Of a DNA stretch of 64,000 nucleotides, positions 28,313-38,601 are shown in pieces (position 1 is the first letter of the stretch; the number at the start of each line of letters is the position of its first letter). The translations under genes were made by a program, and so were the position numbers. The DNA is from Roseibium salinum (GTDB lineage Bacteria; Pseudomonadota; Alphaproteobacteria; Rhizobiales; Stappiaceae): contig NZ_JAPEVI010000003.1 of assembly GCF_026240905.1 (NCBI RefSeq), positions 3,534,001 through 3,598,000 of the forward strand, given 5' to 3'. The notes under the pieces were generated by a model. The model saw only the letters and a program-made list of their open reading frames with translations, was not told where the DNA came from and searched no databases.

Positions 28313-29137
28313 ATGAGCATGCTTCCCGAATCACCGCGCGTTCTCGCGCTTGCTAACCAAAAGGGTGGGGTGGGCAAGACCACCACGGCTATCAACCTCG
28401 GAACGGCCCTGGCGGCGATCGGGGAAAAGGTTCTGGTGATCGATCTCGATCCGCAGGGCAACGCATCGACCGGCCTCGGAATCGAGCACCGGGATCGCGG
28501 CGTGTCGACCTACGAGGTCCTCAGCGGCGACTGCTCACTGGCCGAAGCCGTGCGGGAAACCGCCGTGCAGCGCCTGTGGGTGGCGCCGTCGACCATGGAC
28601 CTGCTGGGTCTCGAGCTGGAGATCGCCTCGACCAGCGACCGGGCGTTCCGGCTGCGAAATGCTGTCGAGGGCCTCACCAGGTCGCGCCTGTTTCAGGAAA
28701 TCGGATTTACCTACGTTCTTGTCGACTGCCCGCCGTCCCTTAACCTGCTGACAATCAACGCCCTTTCGGCATCCCATTCCATTCTGGTGCCGTTGCAGTG
28801 TGAATTTTTCGCGCTCGAAGGTCTGAGCCAGCTGCTGAGCACGGTGGAGCAAGTGAAAAACGCGCTGAACTCGGAGCTCACCATCCACGGCATTGTTCTG
28901 ACCATGTATGACAGCCGCAACAATCTCTCGAGCCAGGTGGTCGCCGATGTGCGCGAGACCATGGGCGATGCGGTCTACGAGACGGTGATACCCAGAAACG
29001 TGCGCATTTCCGAAGCGCCGTCCTATGGCAAGCCGGCGCTGCTCTACGATCTGAAATGCGCCGGCAGTCAGGCCTATCTCCGCCTCGCCTCTGAAATCAT
29101 CCAGAGGGAACGCGAGTTGCGCCGCGTGGCCGCCTGA
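28313..29137 (+). CDS. parA: Chromosome partitioning ATPase ParA
   Basis: ParA forms ATP-dependent gradients that pull ParB-bound origins apart before division. The 274-residue protein has the deviant Walker A ANQKGGVGKTTTAINLG near residues 14-30, VLVIDLDPQGNASTGLG, and VDCPPSLNLLTINAL (Walker B). ATG 28313 is preceded by AGGAAGG. It lies 20 bp after rsmG and 99 bp before parB, the standard chromosomal order. Confidence 0.97.
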   Translation: MSMLPESPRVLALANQKGGVGKTTTAINLGTALAAIGEKVLVIDLDPQGNASTGLGIEHRDRGVSTYEVLSGDCSLAEAVRETAVQRLWVAPSTMDLLGLELEIASTSDRAFRLRNAVEGLTRSRLFQEIGFTYVLVDCPPSLNLLTINALSASHSILVPLQCEFFALEGLSQLLSTVEQVKNALNSELTIHGIVLTMYDSRNNLSSQVVADVRETMGDAVYETVIPRNVRISEAPSYGKPALLYDLKCAGSQAYLRLASEIIQRERELRRVAA

Positions 29138-29236
29138 GAGGTTCGGTTCCGAACCGAAAACCTTTCGTCAGGCGGCGCTCAGACGACGGGTTCTATGGGT
29201 TAATCCATTGAAATATAAGAAGAAATAGGTGCGGTA

Positions 29237-30142
29237 ATGGCGGAAAGAGACGTCAAGAACAAACGATTGGGCAGAGGTCTGGCCGCTTTGATCGGGGATT
29301 CCGCCCAGGAGACTGCGCCGCCGCCGGAAAAGTTCATTCGCGACTCGCGCAGGGTTCCGATCGAGCATCTTGAGCCGAACCCGCGTAACCCGCGAAAGAC
29401 CTTCACGGAAAAGGATCTGATGGACCTGGCCGAGTCGCTCAAGTCCAAGGGCATCGTCCAGCCGATCCTGGTGCGTCCGGCAGCGGGCAAGGAGAACCGC
29501 TTCGAGATCATCGCAGGCGAACGGCGCTGGCGCGCGGCGCAGAAGGCCGGCCTGCACGAAGCGCCGATCATCATCCGCGAGGTCACCGATCAGGAAGCGC
29601 TCGAACTTGCCATCATCGAAAACGTTCAGCGTGCCGACCTCAATCCGATCGAAGAGGCCATGGGCTATGAGCAGCTGACGGCGGAGTTCAGCTACAGCCA
29701 GGGCGAGCTGGCGAAGGTCATCGGCAAGAGCCGCAGCCACGTCGCCAATACCATGCGGCTCCTCAAGCTGCCCAATTCGGTGAAGGATTATCTGGCGGAA
29801 GGCCTGTTGACGGCCGGTCATGCGCGGGCGCTGATCACTGTCGACGATCCTGCGGCGCTTGCCGAGCTGATCGTCGAAAGAGGACTGACGGTTCGTGATG
29901 CTGAAAAGATTTCCCAGGATCCGGAAGCCCTGGCACGGCTGAAGGGCGCGAAGACGCAGAGTGAGAAGCCGCAAAAGGATGCCGATACGAAGGCGCTGGA
30001 AAAGCGTCTGTCCGACTCGTTGGGGCTCAAGGTCATCGTCGGTCATAAGCCGGGCAAGGAATCCGGCGATCTGAAGATCAAATACACGTCGCTGGAGCAG
30101 CTCGACGAAATCTGCCGGAAGCTGGGCGTCGAGACACGCTGA
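29237..30142 (+). CDS. parB: Chromosome partitioning protein ParB
   Basis: ParB is a CTP-dependent clamp that loads at parS sites and spreads. The 301-residue protein begins with the ParA-stimulating basic tail (KNKRLGRGLAALIGD). It has the CTPase motif GERRWRAAQKAGL near residues 95-107 and ENVQRADLNPIEEA. The helix-turn-helix region is SQGELAKVIGKSRSHVANTMRLLKLP. A C-terminal dimer domain follows a charged linker. The five parS-like sites upstream are its expected targets. Confidence 0.97.
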   Translation: MAERDVKNKRLGRGLAALIGDSAQETAPPPEKFIRDSRRVPIEHLEPNPRNPRKTFTEKDLMDLAESLKSKGIVQPILVRPAAGKENRFEIIAGERRWRAAQKAGLHEAPIIIREVTDQEALELAIIENVQRADLNPIEEAMGYEQLTAEFSYSQGELAKVIGKSRSHVANTMRLLKLPNSVKDYLAEGLLTAGHARALITVDDPAALAELIVERGLTVRDAEKISQDPEALARLKGAKTQSEKPQKDADTKALEKRLSDSLGLKVIVGHKPGKESGDLKIKYTSLEQLDEICRKLGVETR

Positions 30143-30164
30143 TAGATCATCCGGAAGTGTTTGC

Positions 30165-30205
30165 AGGGCCGGGACCGGGGACAGGTCTCGGCCCTTGCCG
30201 TTTTT
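30165..30205 (+). terminator. parB terminator
   Basis: AGGGCCGGGACC (30165-30176) pairs with GGTCTCGGCCCT (30184-30195), with one G-T pair and a seven-base loop, followed by TGCCGTTTTT. It ends the parAB transcript and faces the converging holA gene. Confidence 0.75.
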
Positions 30206-30261
30206 CATCCTTGCCGTGATCGACAATAACGGCAGCGGAACGGCCTGCTTGGTAACGTCCG

Positions 30262-31302
30262 CTATCGCCGCTGGTTGCGCGCCCGGGCGGCGCGGCCGAG
30301 TTTCAGCAGGGCTTCGGAGAGCACCGGGACGCCGAGCGCGTCATTCAGGCGCGATATCTTCGTGGCTTCGCTCAGAATGCCCATGGCCCGCTCCAGATCA
30401 TTCAGGGACCAGATGCGTAGCTGCTGCGCGAATTTCGGCTTCCGGCTGAAGAAGATCGGCGGGCGCTGGTTATCGACCACCTGCTGGGCGTTCCTGCCCT
30501 TGTCGATATCGATTCGCATCCGATGCAAATGCTGGAAATGCTTGAGGGCCTGGTTGGCGATCACGGAGGCTTTCGATCCGGCTTCCGACAACCGTTCCAG
30601 CCCGTGATCCAGCGTGGCGAGATCGCCGGATGCGGCGGCATCTATCAGCTGGGAGGTTTCGAAAGCGGAGGCATCGCCGATAATCGCCTCGACATCCTCG
30701 CTGTCGATGCGGCCCTTGCCGAGTGCATAGAGGCAGAGCTTCTTGAGCTCTCCGCGGCTCGCCATGCGGTCGCCGCCAAGCAGGCTGTGAAGGGCAGCCC
30801 TGGCCTCGCGGCTGATCGAAAGGCCGGCTTCTCGCGTTTCCTCGTCGATCAGCTGGTCAATGCCGCGGTCGCTGTCGGCGTAACATGGCAGGGCGACGGC
30901 GCGTTTGTGAGCTTCGATCAGTTTTCTGAGGCCGACACCCTTCTTGATGTCACCGGCTTCCAGCACCACCAGCGTTTGCCAGTCGTCCAGCTTGAGCACC
31001 GGCTCGACAGCCGGATTGAGGTTCTTGGCCGACGCGTCTTTCACCCAGACGACCCGCCGCCCGCCGAAAAGCGGCACGGTCAGCACTTCGTCGATCAATC
31101 GATTCGGATCCGAGCTGATGTCGGAAGCGTCGATCTTGATGAGATTGAAAGGATCGTCCTGGCCTTCGGAGGCTTTTGCCACCAGCCTTGCGGCCCGCTC
31201 CGAAACCAGGCCCGTATCGGGGCCGAAAATCAGGACAACGCCGCCTTCCGCCGGAGGGTTGGCGACGTAGCGGTCAATGTCGCCTGCTTTCAGGACGGTC
31301 AC
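30262..31302 (-). CDS. holA: DNA polymerase III delta subunit
   Basis: HolA opens the sliding clamp within the clamp-loader complex. The 346-residue protein starts MTVLKAGDIDRYVANPPAEGGVVLIFGPDTGLVSERA. It continues with DEVLTVPLFGGRRVVWVKDA and the helical C-terminal collar (HFQHLHRMRIDIDKGRNAQQ). It lies downstream of leuS and lptE, the usual alphaproteobacterial order, and converges on parB. Confidence 0.93.
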   Translation of the reverse strand: MTVLKAGDIDRYVANPPAEGGVVLIFGPDTGLVSERAARLVAKASEGQDDPFNLIKIDASDISSDPNRLIDEVLTVPLFGGRRVVWVKDASAKNLNPAVEPVLKLDDWQTLVVLEAGDIKKGVGLRKLIEAHKRAVALPCYADSDRGIDQLIDEETREAGLSISREARAALHSLLGGDRMASRGELKKLCLYALGKGRIDSEDVEAIIGDASAFETSQLIDAAASGDLATLDHGLERLSEAGSKASVIANQALKHFQHLHRMRIDIDKGRNAQQVVDNQRPPIFFSRKPKFAQQLRIWSLNDLERAMGILSEATKISRLNDALGVPVLSEALLKLGRAARARNQRR

Positions 31303-31322
31303 GGCAGAGGGGCTCCCGACCC

Positions 31323-31898
31323 TTAGGACTTGCTGGCGAAATAGCCGGCGACACGCGAGGCGATGTCATCGGCGACGGCCTTGGCCACCCGTTCCTGCGC
31401 GTCCCGGTAGGCGCGCTGATTGGCAAAACGCTGGTTCGAGAAGTCATAGGAGGCGGACTTGAATGTCCGGCCGGTCATCAGCGTTTCTTCGGTCTCCATG
31501 TCGCTCAGGATGAAGGTGGAGTTCATCGTGGTCGTGTAGGCGGAGGGAACGTCTGCAAACCGCTCGACACCGACTTCCGCGTTATTGACATCCATCAGCA
31601 CCTTGAGACTGTATTTCTTGGGCGGTACCGCGGCGCCGCGTTCGAAGTGATAGATGAGTTCGTTGTAGAGAACCCGGGCGCCTTCGTCGTTTGCAAACCT
31701 GGCCGAAATCTCGTCCACATCGATTGCGGCAAGTTCGCCGGCGACCGACGACGGCGTCGAGCCGAGTTCGCCGGTGCTTGTGCCGTAGAGCGGGCGCACC
31801 TGGCAGCCGCTCAAGGTCAGGCCCACCGCAATGGCTGCGCAAAAGGCGGCCCGCCGCAGCGCGCCCTTGTTTTCGAGGAGGTTGTCAAGCAACGACAT
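31323..31898 (-). CDS. lptE: LPS-assembly lipoprotein LptE
   Basis: LptE plugs the outer-membrane LptD barrel for LPS export. The 191-residue protein has a signal peptide ending in the lipobox LTLSGC (Cys near residue 32), then QVRPLYGTS, which is characteristic of the family. A mixed alpha/beta body ends [18 protein letters not shown]. The start overlaps the leuS stop by 14 bases. It is in a leuS-lptE-holA operon, 20 bp before holA. Confidence 0.92.
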   Translation of the reverse strand: MSLLDNLLENKGALRRAAFCAAIAVGLTLSGCQVRPLYGTSTGELGSTPSSVAGELAAIDVDEISARFANDEGARVLYNELIYHFERGAAVPPKKYSLKVLMDVNNAEVGVERFADVPSAYTTTMNSTFILSDMETEETLMTGRTFKSASYDFSNQRFANQRAYRDAQERVAKAVADDIASRVAGYFASKS

Positions 31899-34506
31899 TC
31901 ACGATCCTTTGCGGCACCACGATGAGCTTTTTCGGCGGGTTCCCGGCCAGCGCTTTTTGAACGACATCCAGCGCCAAGGTAGCTGCTTCGACCTCCTCTT
32001 TGGAAGCCTCTTTTGCAATCGTCAGTTCGCCGCGCTTCTTGCCGTTGATCTGAACGGGATAGGTAACCGTGTCCTCGCTCAGCAAAGCTTCGTCGGCTTC
32101 GGGCCACTTGGCATCGGAAATCAGGTTGTCGTGGCCGAGAACCGACCAGCATTCCTCGGCAAGATGCGGCATCATCGGCGCCATCATCTGGACCAGATAG
32201 TCCGCCGCTTCCCGGACCGCGTATTCGGTGCCGGCATCTTCCACGCCCTCATTGCAGACCTTGCTGAGCATGTTGACCAGCTCGTAGAGGCGCGCGACCG
32301 CCCGGTTGAAGCCGAGACTGTCGAGATCGGCCGAAGCGGCGGCCAGCGTCTTGTGGCTTGCGCGCCGCAGATCGAGGGCCTTCCCTTCGACATTCGGTGC
32401 GGAGCGGCTGCGCGGTTCGGTCTTTTCGGCAATGTCGCTGATCAGGCGCCAGACGCGCTGAACGAAGCGCCAGGCGCCCTGGACGCCGTCTTCGGTCCAG
32501 ATGACGTCGCGCTCGGGCGGGCTGTCGGACAGCATGAACCAGCGTGCCGTGTCGGCGCCGTAGGTGTCGATGATGTCGGTCGGGTCGACGGTGTTCTTTT
32601 TCGACTTCGACATTTTTTCAATCGAGCCGATCGCGACCTCCTCGCCGGTGTCGATGAGGGTGGCGCGGCGTTTGCCGTCGACGTCCTCGATGCGGATATC
32701 GGCCGGGGCGATCCAGCGGCCGTTGCCGCCTTCACCCAGACGATAGGTCTCGTGGGTCACCATGCCCTGGGTGAAGAGGCCCTTGAAGGGTTCCTTCAGA
32801 TCCAGCGCCCCGACCTTCTGCATCGCCCGTGTGAAGAAGCGCGAATAGAGCAGGTGCAGGATCGCGTGCTCGATGCCGCCGATATACTGGTCGACCGGCA
32901 ACCAGCCGTTCGCCGCCTCCGGGTCGGTCGGCTGGTCGCAGTCAGGCGCGGTGAAGCGGGCGAAATACCATGAGGAATCCACGAACGTGTCCATGGTATC
33001 CGTTTCGCGCCTTGCCGCCTTGCCGCAATTCGGGCAGGAGGTGTCGCGCCAGGTCGGGTGACGGTCGAGCGGGTTGCCCGGCTTGTCGAAATTGATGTCG
33101 TCCGGCAGCTGGACCGGCAGGTTTTCGTCCCTTTCCGGAACGACGCCGCAGTCGTCGCAATGAACGACCGGGATCGGACAACCCCAATAGCGCTGACGGG
33201 AAATGCCCCAGTCGCGCAGGCGGTAGTTTACCTGGCGCTCGGCCTGGGGTGCACCGTCCACCTTTACGCCTTCCAGCTTCCGGGCGACGGCTTCCTTGGC
33301 GTCGGCAATGGAAAGTCCGTCTAGGAAATCGGAATTGAAGATGACGCCGTCATCGGTAAAGGCTTCATCATCCACGTCGAAGCTCGCCGGATCGGCGTCC
33401 TTCGGCAGCACGACGGGTTTGACCGGCAGTCCGTACTTGCGGGCGAAATCCAGGTCGCGCTGGTCGTGCGCCGGGCAGGCGAAGATCGCACCGGTGCCGT
33501 AATCCATCAGGATGAAGTTGGCGACATAAACCGGCAGTTCGATCGAATCGTCGAGCGGATGCTTGACGCGCAGGCCGGTGTCCAAGCCCTTTTTCTCAGC
33601 TTTTTCAATAGCTTCTTCGGAAGTTCCGATCCGCCGGCATTCTTCGATGAAGGCTTTGATTTCCGGATTGGTCTCGGCGACCCGGGCTGAAATCGGATGG
33701 TCCGGGGACAGGCCCATGAAGGACGCGCCGTACAGGGTGTCCGGACGGGTGGTGAAGATCTCGAGCGTCTTGTCGCCGTTGGGAGCCGGCTGGGTGAATT
33801 CAAAGCGGACGCGCAAGCCTTCGGACCGGCCGATCCAGTTCTTCTGCATAAGCCGCACCTTGTCCGGCCAACGGTCCAGCGTATCGATCGCCTCCAGGAG
33901 ATCTTCCGAATAATCGGAGATCCTGAAGAACCACTGGGTCAGTTCGCGCTGTTCCACCAAGGCGCCGGAGCGCCAGCCGCGGCCGTCGATCACCTGTTCA
34001 TTGGCCAGAACGGTCATGTCGACCGGATCCCAGTTCACCTTGGCGTTCTTGCGATAGACGAGGCCGGCGTCGAGGAATTTCAGAAACAGGCGCTGCTGCT
34101 GGGTGTAGTAGCTGACGTCGCAGGTCGCGAATTCGCGGCTCCAGTCCAGGGAAAGTCCCATGATCTTGAGCTGGTCGCGCATGGTGGCGATGTTTTCATA
34201 GGTCCAGTCCTTGGGATGGACCTTGTTCTGCATGGCGGCATTCTCCGCCGGCATGCCGAATGCGTCCCAGCCCATGGGGTGCAGGACATTGAAGCCCCTG
34301 GCGCGCTTGTAGCGGGCGACGACGTCACCCATCGCATAGTTGCGCACATGGCCCATGTGAATGCGGCCGGACGGATAGGGGAACATCTCGAGGACATAAT
34401 ATTTGTCGCGAGGGTCGTCGTTATGGGTGACGAAGACGTCCTTGTCGTTCCAGATCTTCTGCCAGCGCGCTTCCACTTCGCGCGCATTGTACCGTTCCGT
34501 TGCCAT
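31885..34506 (-). CDS. leuS: Leucyl-tRNA synthetase
   Basis: LeuRS charges tRNA-Leu and edits mischarged products. The 873-residue class I enzyme has the HIGH-type motif [13 protein letters not shown] near residues 45-57 and the KMSKS motif [14 protein letters not shown] near 620. The CP1 editing domain lies between them ([13 protein letters not shown]). A Cys pair set (CDDCG, CPNCG) suggests the zinc-binding insertion. ATG 34506 is preferred over an adjacent TTG. Confidence 0.97.
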   Translation of the reverse strand: MATERYNAREVEARWQKIWNDKDVFVTHNDDPRDKYYVLEMFPYPSGRIHMGHVRNYAMGDVVARYKRARGFNVLHPMGWDAFGMPAENAAMQNKVHPKDWTYENIATMRDQLKIMGLSLDWSREFATCDVSYYTQQQRLFLKFLDAGLVYRKNAKVNWDPVDMTVLANEQVIDGRGWRSGALVEQRELTQWFFRISDYSEDLLEAIDTLDRWPDKVRLMQKNWIGRSEGLRVRFEFTQPAPNGDKTLEIFTTRPDTLYGASFMGLSPDHPISARVAETNPEIKAFIEECRRIGTSEEAIEKAEKKGLDTGLRVKHPLDDSIELPVYVANFILMDYGTGAIFACPAHDQRDLDFARKYGLPVKPVVLPKDADPASFDVDDEAFTDDGVIFNSDFLDGLSIADAKEAVARKLEGVKVDGAPQAERQVNYRLRDWGISRQRYWGCPIPVVHCDDCGVVPERDENLPVQLPDDINFDKPGNPLDRHPTWRDTSCPNCGKAARRETDTMDTFVDSSWYFARFTAPDCDQPTDPEAANGWLPVDQYIGGIEHAILHLLYSRFFTRAMQKVGALDLKEPFKGLFTQGMVTHETYRLGEGGNGRWIAPADIRIEDVDGKRRATLIDTGEEVAIGSIEKMSKSKKNTVDPTDIIDTYGADTARWFMLSDSPPERDVIWTEDGVQGAWRFVQRVWRLISDIAEKTEPRSRSAPNVEGKALDLRRASHKTLAAASADLDSLGFNRAVARLYELVNMLSKVCNEGVEDAGTEYAVREAADYLVQMMAPMMPHLAEECWSVLGHDNLISDAKWPEADEALLSEDTVTYPVQINGKKRGELTIAKEASKEEVEAATLALDVVQKALAGNPPKKLIVVPQRIVNVVA

Positions 34507-34818
34507 CAAATGTGCCGTCTGTTGCTACCGCCGGGACCGGCGGAATTCCTGTATGATTGACTGGCGGACTGTCACCAGAAATCAGCTCCGCGGTCAACAT
34601 GCGAAAAGTTGTTGGTCTTGCAGATGTCTGTTTATTTCGCATTGCCGCATTCGTAAAGCTCTTGGGTCGCGGGCGGCCGGCAAACCGGGCCCGCTTCCCC
34701 ACCCTCGCTCCGGGGACAATCGGATTGAGGAGAACGGGTTTGAAGTGCTTTTCGGTAATCTGCTAAGAGTTCGACAACCGTCACGGAAGATCTTTTCCGA
34801 ACAAAACTGGAGCAACTC
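34507..34818. promoter_or_regulatory. leuS / yggS divergent intergenic region
   Basis: These 312 bp hold no convincing gene on either strand. The region must contain the divergent promoters of leuS and the YggS gene. No clear -10/-35 pair, riboswitch or T-box-like leader was recognised. GGAG nine bases before ATG 34819 is the YggS ribosome site. Confidence 0.3.
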
Positions 34819-35487
34819 ATGTCCGCTGCCGACCGTCTGTCCGAGGTTAAGGCCGATATCCGCAGTGCCGAGGCCGAATATGGTCGGGCGGACGGTTCCG
34901 TTTCGCTGATCGCCGTGTCGAAAACATTCGAGGCCGCGGATATCCGCCCGGTCCTGAACGCGGGTCACCGGATCTTCGGGGAAAACAAGGTCCAGGAGGC
35001 CATGGGCAAATGGCCGGGGCTCAGGGAGGACTATGACGGCATCGAGTTGCACCTGATCGGGCCGCTGCAGTCAAACAAGGCAAAGGAAGCGGTGGCGACC
35101 TTCGACGTCATTCACACGGTCGACAGGCCGAAGATCGCCCGGGCGCTCAAGGCGGAGATGGACAAACAGGGCAGGGATCTTGCCTGCTTCATCCAGGTGA
35201 ATACCGGGGAGGAGCCGCAAAAGGCCGGCATCGCCCCGGGGGACGTCGACGCCTTCGTCGAAGACTGCCGCGGCGAGGTCGGGCTCAACATCGTCGGCCT
35301 GATGTGCATTCCGCCGATCGACGAAGCGCCGGGCGCGCATTTCGCGCTTCTTGAAAAAATCGCCAGGCGCAATGGCCTGAGCGGTCTTTCCATGGGCATG
35401 TCGTCCGACTACGGGATCGCCATCGGCTTCGGGGCGACCCATGTGCGTGTCGGATCGGCGATCTTTGGCGCACGCGACTACGCGTGA
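34819..35487 (+). CDS. YggS family pyridoxal-phosphate homeostasis protein
   Basis: This 222-residue PLP-binding barrel protein has Lys35 in LIAVSKTFEAADI (Schiff base), HRIFGENKVQEAMGKW, LHLIGPLQSNKAKEAV, and the phosphate-binding GLSMGMSSDYGIAIGFGATHVRVGSAIFG. Family members buffer PLP rather than catalyse a known reaction. It stands alone, divergent from leuS. Confidence 0.94.
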   Translation: MSAADRLSEVKADIRSAEAEYGRADGSVSLIAVSKTFEAADIRPVLNAGHRIFGENKVQEAMGKWPGLREDYDGIELHLIGPLQSNKAKEAVATFDVIHTVDRPKIARALKAEMDKQGRDLACFIQVNTGEEPQKAGIAPGDVDAFVEDCRGEVGLNIVGLMCIPPIDEAPGAHFALLEKIARRNGLSGLSMGMSSDYGIAIGFGATHVRVGSAIFGARDYA

Positions 35488-35790
35488 CCTGCCGGATACG
35501 CTGCAAAGTGACGTAAATCTGACCCGCTTGTGGCTGCGCCCGGCCGCCGGTCACAACATTGCCGCGATCTTTCCCAAGAGAAGCCTTTCAGCAGCCGGGA
35601 TTGGGCAGCAGAGTTTTTCGTGAGCCGCGCCGCAAGGATTCAACCAGCGCAGCCTGTTGGATCCGGAGAGTCTTCAACCGTTCATCCATAGGCCGGCTTC
35701 AGGCAATCATACCCCCCGTAGTCCGTGAAAGCGGCGCGATTGCCTGATTTGGAGCCACCGCCGGACGGCCACGCCGGCGGTGGTTTCCGT
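35488..35790. other. Intergenic stretch between the YggS and trkH genes
   Basis: These 303 bp separate two converging genes. No gene was recognised. A strong hairpin occupies the right end (35755-35783); the rest shows no structure that I can name. Confidence 0.4.
35755..35790. terminator. Hairpin terminator between converging genes
   Basis: CCACCGCCGG (35755-35764) pairs with CCGGCGGTGG (35774-35783) around nine bases, followed on the plus strand by TTTCCGTTT. It sits 7 bases beyond the trkH stop on the minus strand and so can shield both transcripts. Confidence 0.7.
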
Positions 35791-37230
35791 TTATTCCAGC
35801 CAGAAATCCGGGCTCAGCAGCAGGATTCCGGCGAGGATCTCGAGCCGGCCGAGGATCATCTCGCTGGCCAGAAACCATTTCGCGGTGTCGGAAAGCGACT
35901 GGAATGTTCCCGAGGGGCCGATCGTCTCGCCGATGCCGGGGCCGACATTTGCCAGGGCGGTGATCGAGGCGCTCAAGGCGGTTTCCAGATCCATGCCCAG
36001 CATCATATAGACTACGGAAAAGGCCGCGAACGCGCCGGTGTAGAGCACCGCGAACACGAGAATGCCTTCCAGAACGGTGTTGCTGACGGCATGTCCCTGG
36101 TACCGGGCGTCGATGACGCGGTGCGGACGGACAATTCTGCGGAGGAGGGCCCTGATGTAGCTGGTCAAGATCGCGACCCGGAACATCTTGAAACCGCCCG
36201 AGGTCGATCCGCTGCAGCCGCCGAAGAATGTCAGCACGAAAAAGATCGCGATGACGGCGGTGCCGAATTGAAGGTAGTCGTTGGCCGCATAGCCGGTTGT
36301 CGTAATGACCGAGACGACATTGAAGGCCGCGAAGGTGAAGGTCTGGAACGGCGCGTCTTCCACCATGAACCGTTGGAGCAGAAAGACAGTAAAGGCAGCG
36401 GCGGCCACGATGCCCAGCAGCAGGATAATCTGGATGTCCTCGCCGAAGCGCCTGTGCTCGATGCTCCTGATCAGATAGAGAAACGGCACGGCCGAGGCCA
36501 GCATGAAGAAAATGGCCACCCAATAGGCGGCAAGACCCGGAAACTGCCCGAATGACTGGTCGGATGTCGAAAACCCGCCGGTCGAGACCGTGGTCATGGC
36601 ATGGTTCACGGCGTTGAAGAAGCTCATGCCGCACATCAGGTAGAGCAGGACGCAGGACACCGTCAGCCCGCCGTAAATCGCCAGCAGCCGGTAAACGAAC
36701 GGACCAACATGACCGTAAGGCTTGTTGGTTTTCTCAGACGACTCCAGCGCGAAGAGCTGGCTTCCGCCGACACGCAGGCCCGGCAACAGCCAGATGCCGA
36801 TGGCGATAACCCCGATCCCGCCGATCCACTGCAGGAGGCTGCGCCACAGGAGGATGCCGGGCGGCAGGACATCGAGGCCGGTGAGAATGGTGGACCCGGT
36901 CGTGGTCACGCCTGAAGCGGTTTCAAAAAACGCGTCGGTGAAACTGATGCCGAGGCCGCTGAAATAGAAGGGGATCGCGCCGGCGAAGGAAAAGGCGAAC
37001 CAGGCGGCATTCACGAAGATGAGCGCCTCGCGGAAATTGCCGGGCGGGCGTTCGCCCCGGAACGCCAGGGTCATCAGGACGCCCGTGGTGCCGAGAACCA
37101 GCGCGGATGTGAGGAAGACCTGCCAGTCCGGATTTGACGCGAAAACATCCGCCATCGCCGGGATGATCATCAGGAGCGAAATCAGCAGCAGCAACCGACC
37201 GATCGGCAACGCTATGGCGCGAAAATTCAT
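35791..37230 (-). CDS. trkH: TrkH-family potassium uptake protein
   Basis: TrkH/KtrB-type channels take up K+ with a TrkA-like regulatory subunit. The 479-residue membrane protein has repeated M1-P-M2 units with filter-like segments, including FFETASGVTTTGSTIL (near residues 107-122), NHAMTTVSTGGFSTSD and AAFNVVSVITTTGYAAND. FGGCSGSTSGGFKMFR is also typical. No trkA is adjacent. It is divergent from the TRAP operon. Confidence 0.93.
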   Translation of the reverse strand: MNFRAIALPIGRLLLLISLLMIIPAMADVFASNPDWQVFLTSALVLGTTGVLMTLAFRGERPPGNFREALIFVNAAWFAFSFAGAIPFYFSGLGISFTDAFFETASGVTTTGSTILTGLDVLPPGILLWRSLLQWIGGIGVIAIGIWLLPGLRVGGSQLFALESSEKTNKPYGHVGPFVYRLLAIYGGLTVSCVLLYLMCGMSFFNAVNHAMTTVSTGGFSTSDQSFGQFPGLAAYWVAIFFMLASAVPFLYLIRSIEHRRFGEDIQIILLLGIVAAAAFTVFLLQRFMVEDAPFQTFTFAAFNVVSVITTTGYAANDYLQFGTAVIAIFFVLTFFGGCSGSTSGGFKMFRVAILTSYIRALLRRIVRPHRVIDARYQGHAVSNTVLEGILVFAVLYTGAFAAFSVVYMMLGMDLETALSASITALANVGPGIGETIGPSGTFQSLSDTAKWFLASEMILGRLEILAGILLLSPDFWLE

Positions 37231-37455
37231 GTACCGTACAATCCCGGGACCATCGGCTGTCAGGGCGGCAGTCGAAGTTGCAGGTTGGCCTCCTTATCTG
37301 CGCGTGCACTGCAAAAAGCAAGGTCCGGCTATCGCGACGCGTTAAACGTCTCAATTGATTGTTGAATTTTTATACCTCCCGGGCAGCCGCGACCTGTATT
37401 GACCAGTGATTGCCCGTTTGCCAGACTGCCCCCATAGATTGGGAGGACATGAATT

Positions 37456-38448
37456 ATGAAAGCATTTTCCTGGGCACTTGGTGCCGCGCTCGCGCTTGGC
37501 GTGTCGGTCGGCTCCGCCGGCGCCGCAGACACGACACTGCGCATTTCCCTTCAACTGCCGCTGACGAGCCATCTGGGTCAGAACGTTCTTCTGTTCAAAG
37601 AGGAAGTGGAGAAGAATGCAAACGGCGAGATTGCGGTTGAAATCTATGATTCCGCTCAGCTCTACAAGGACAAGGAAGTTCCCGCGGCCGTCGGGTCCGG
37701 ATCCATCGAGATGGGCGTCGCCTCGCTGACCCGTTATGTCGGCGACATTCCGGCCGTCGACATATTCTACCAGCCGTTCCTGTTCGATACGGAAGAAAAG
37801 GTCCGGGCCGCGGTCGCTCCCGGGTCGCCCGTGCGGGGTCCCCTGGACGAAGCCATCAAGGAGACCGGATCGACGGTCCTGTGGTGGCAGGCCTATGGCG
37901 GCGCGATCATGCTGTCCAAGGGGGCGCCGGTGAAGACGCCGGACGACCTGAAGGGCAAGAAGGTCCGCGTTTTCGGCAAGACGCTCGGCGATTTCGTGAC
38001 GGCGGCCGGCGGGGCGCCGACACTCATTTCGGGATCCGAGCAGTATCTCGCCTACCAGCGCGGCACGGTCGATGTCGGCATGACCGGCGTTTCCGGGGTC
38101 AAGTCCAGGAAGCTCTGGGAAGTGATGGACACGATAACCGTCACCAACAATGCGGATATCGAATTCATCGTGGTCGTGAACACGGATTTCTGGAACGGTC
38201 TGCCCGAGGAACACAAGGCGATCATCCAGGCCGCCGCCCTGAAGGCCGAATCCGATGTGCGGGACCGCATGTCCGAGATCGAAGCGCAGGCCTATGAAGC
38301 TGCGAAGGAAAACGGCATGACGGTCTATACCCCGACCGAGGAGGAAATGACCGCCTGGAAGGCCGTCAGTCAGCCGGTCTACGACACGTTTGTCGAAAAG
38401 GCCGGGCCTCTCGGCCAAAAGGTCATGGAGGCGGCCAGCGCACTCTGA
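37456..38448 (+). CDS. TRAP transporter substrate-binding protein (DctP family)
   Basis: The 330-residue periplasmic protein binds substrate, typically an organic acid, for the DctQM permease. A signal peptide ends at SVGSAGAA. The mature part starts DTTLRISLQLPLTSHLGQN and has KVRVFGKTLGDFVTAAGGAP and the DctP region YLAYQRGTVDVGMTGVSGVKSRKLWEV. GGGAGG upstream supports ATG 37456. An intercistronic hairpin separates it from the permease genes. The substrate is unknown. Confidence 0.93.
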   Translation: MKAFSWALGAALALGVSVGSAGAADTTLRISLQLPLTSHLGQNVLLFKEEVEKNANGEIAVEIYDSAQLYKDKEVPAAVGSGSIEMGVASLTRYVGDIPAVDIFYQPFLFDTEEKVRAAVAPGSPVRGPLDEAIKETGSTVLWWQAYGGAIMLSKGAPVKTPDDLKGKKVRVFGKTLGDFVTAAGGAPTLISGSEQYLAYQRGTVDVGMTGVSGVKSRKLWEVMDTITVTNNADIEFIVVVNTDFWNGLPEEHKAIIQAAALKAESDVRDRMSEIEAQAYEAAKENGMTVYTPTEEEMTAWKAVSQPVYDTFVEKAGPLGQKVMEAASAL

Positions 38449-38469
38449 TCCACCCTGACGACAGTCACA

Positions 38470-38503
38470 TCGCGGGGCGGACGCTCAGCCGTCCGCCCCG
38501 CGA
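38470..38503 (+). promoter_or_regulatory. Intercistronic hairpin after the TRAP binding-protein gene
   Basis: TCGCGGGGCGGACG (38470-38483) pairs perfectly with CGTCCGCCCCGCGA (38490-38503), a 14-bp stem with a six-base loop and no T-run. Such structures commonly protect the 3' end of the abundant binding-protein mRNA and lower permease expression; that role is inferred here. Confidence 0.7.
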
Positions 38504-38601
38504 CAAATGATCCGGAGCCGTCCGGATCGCCTCAAACATCCCTGCTCGCCTTACGCCTTCATCCAGCGGCAATCGATCTTGCCCCACCGTCCGATGGTCT
38601 C

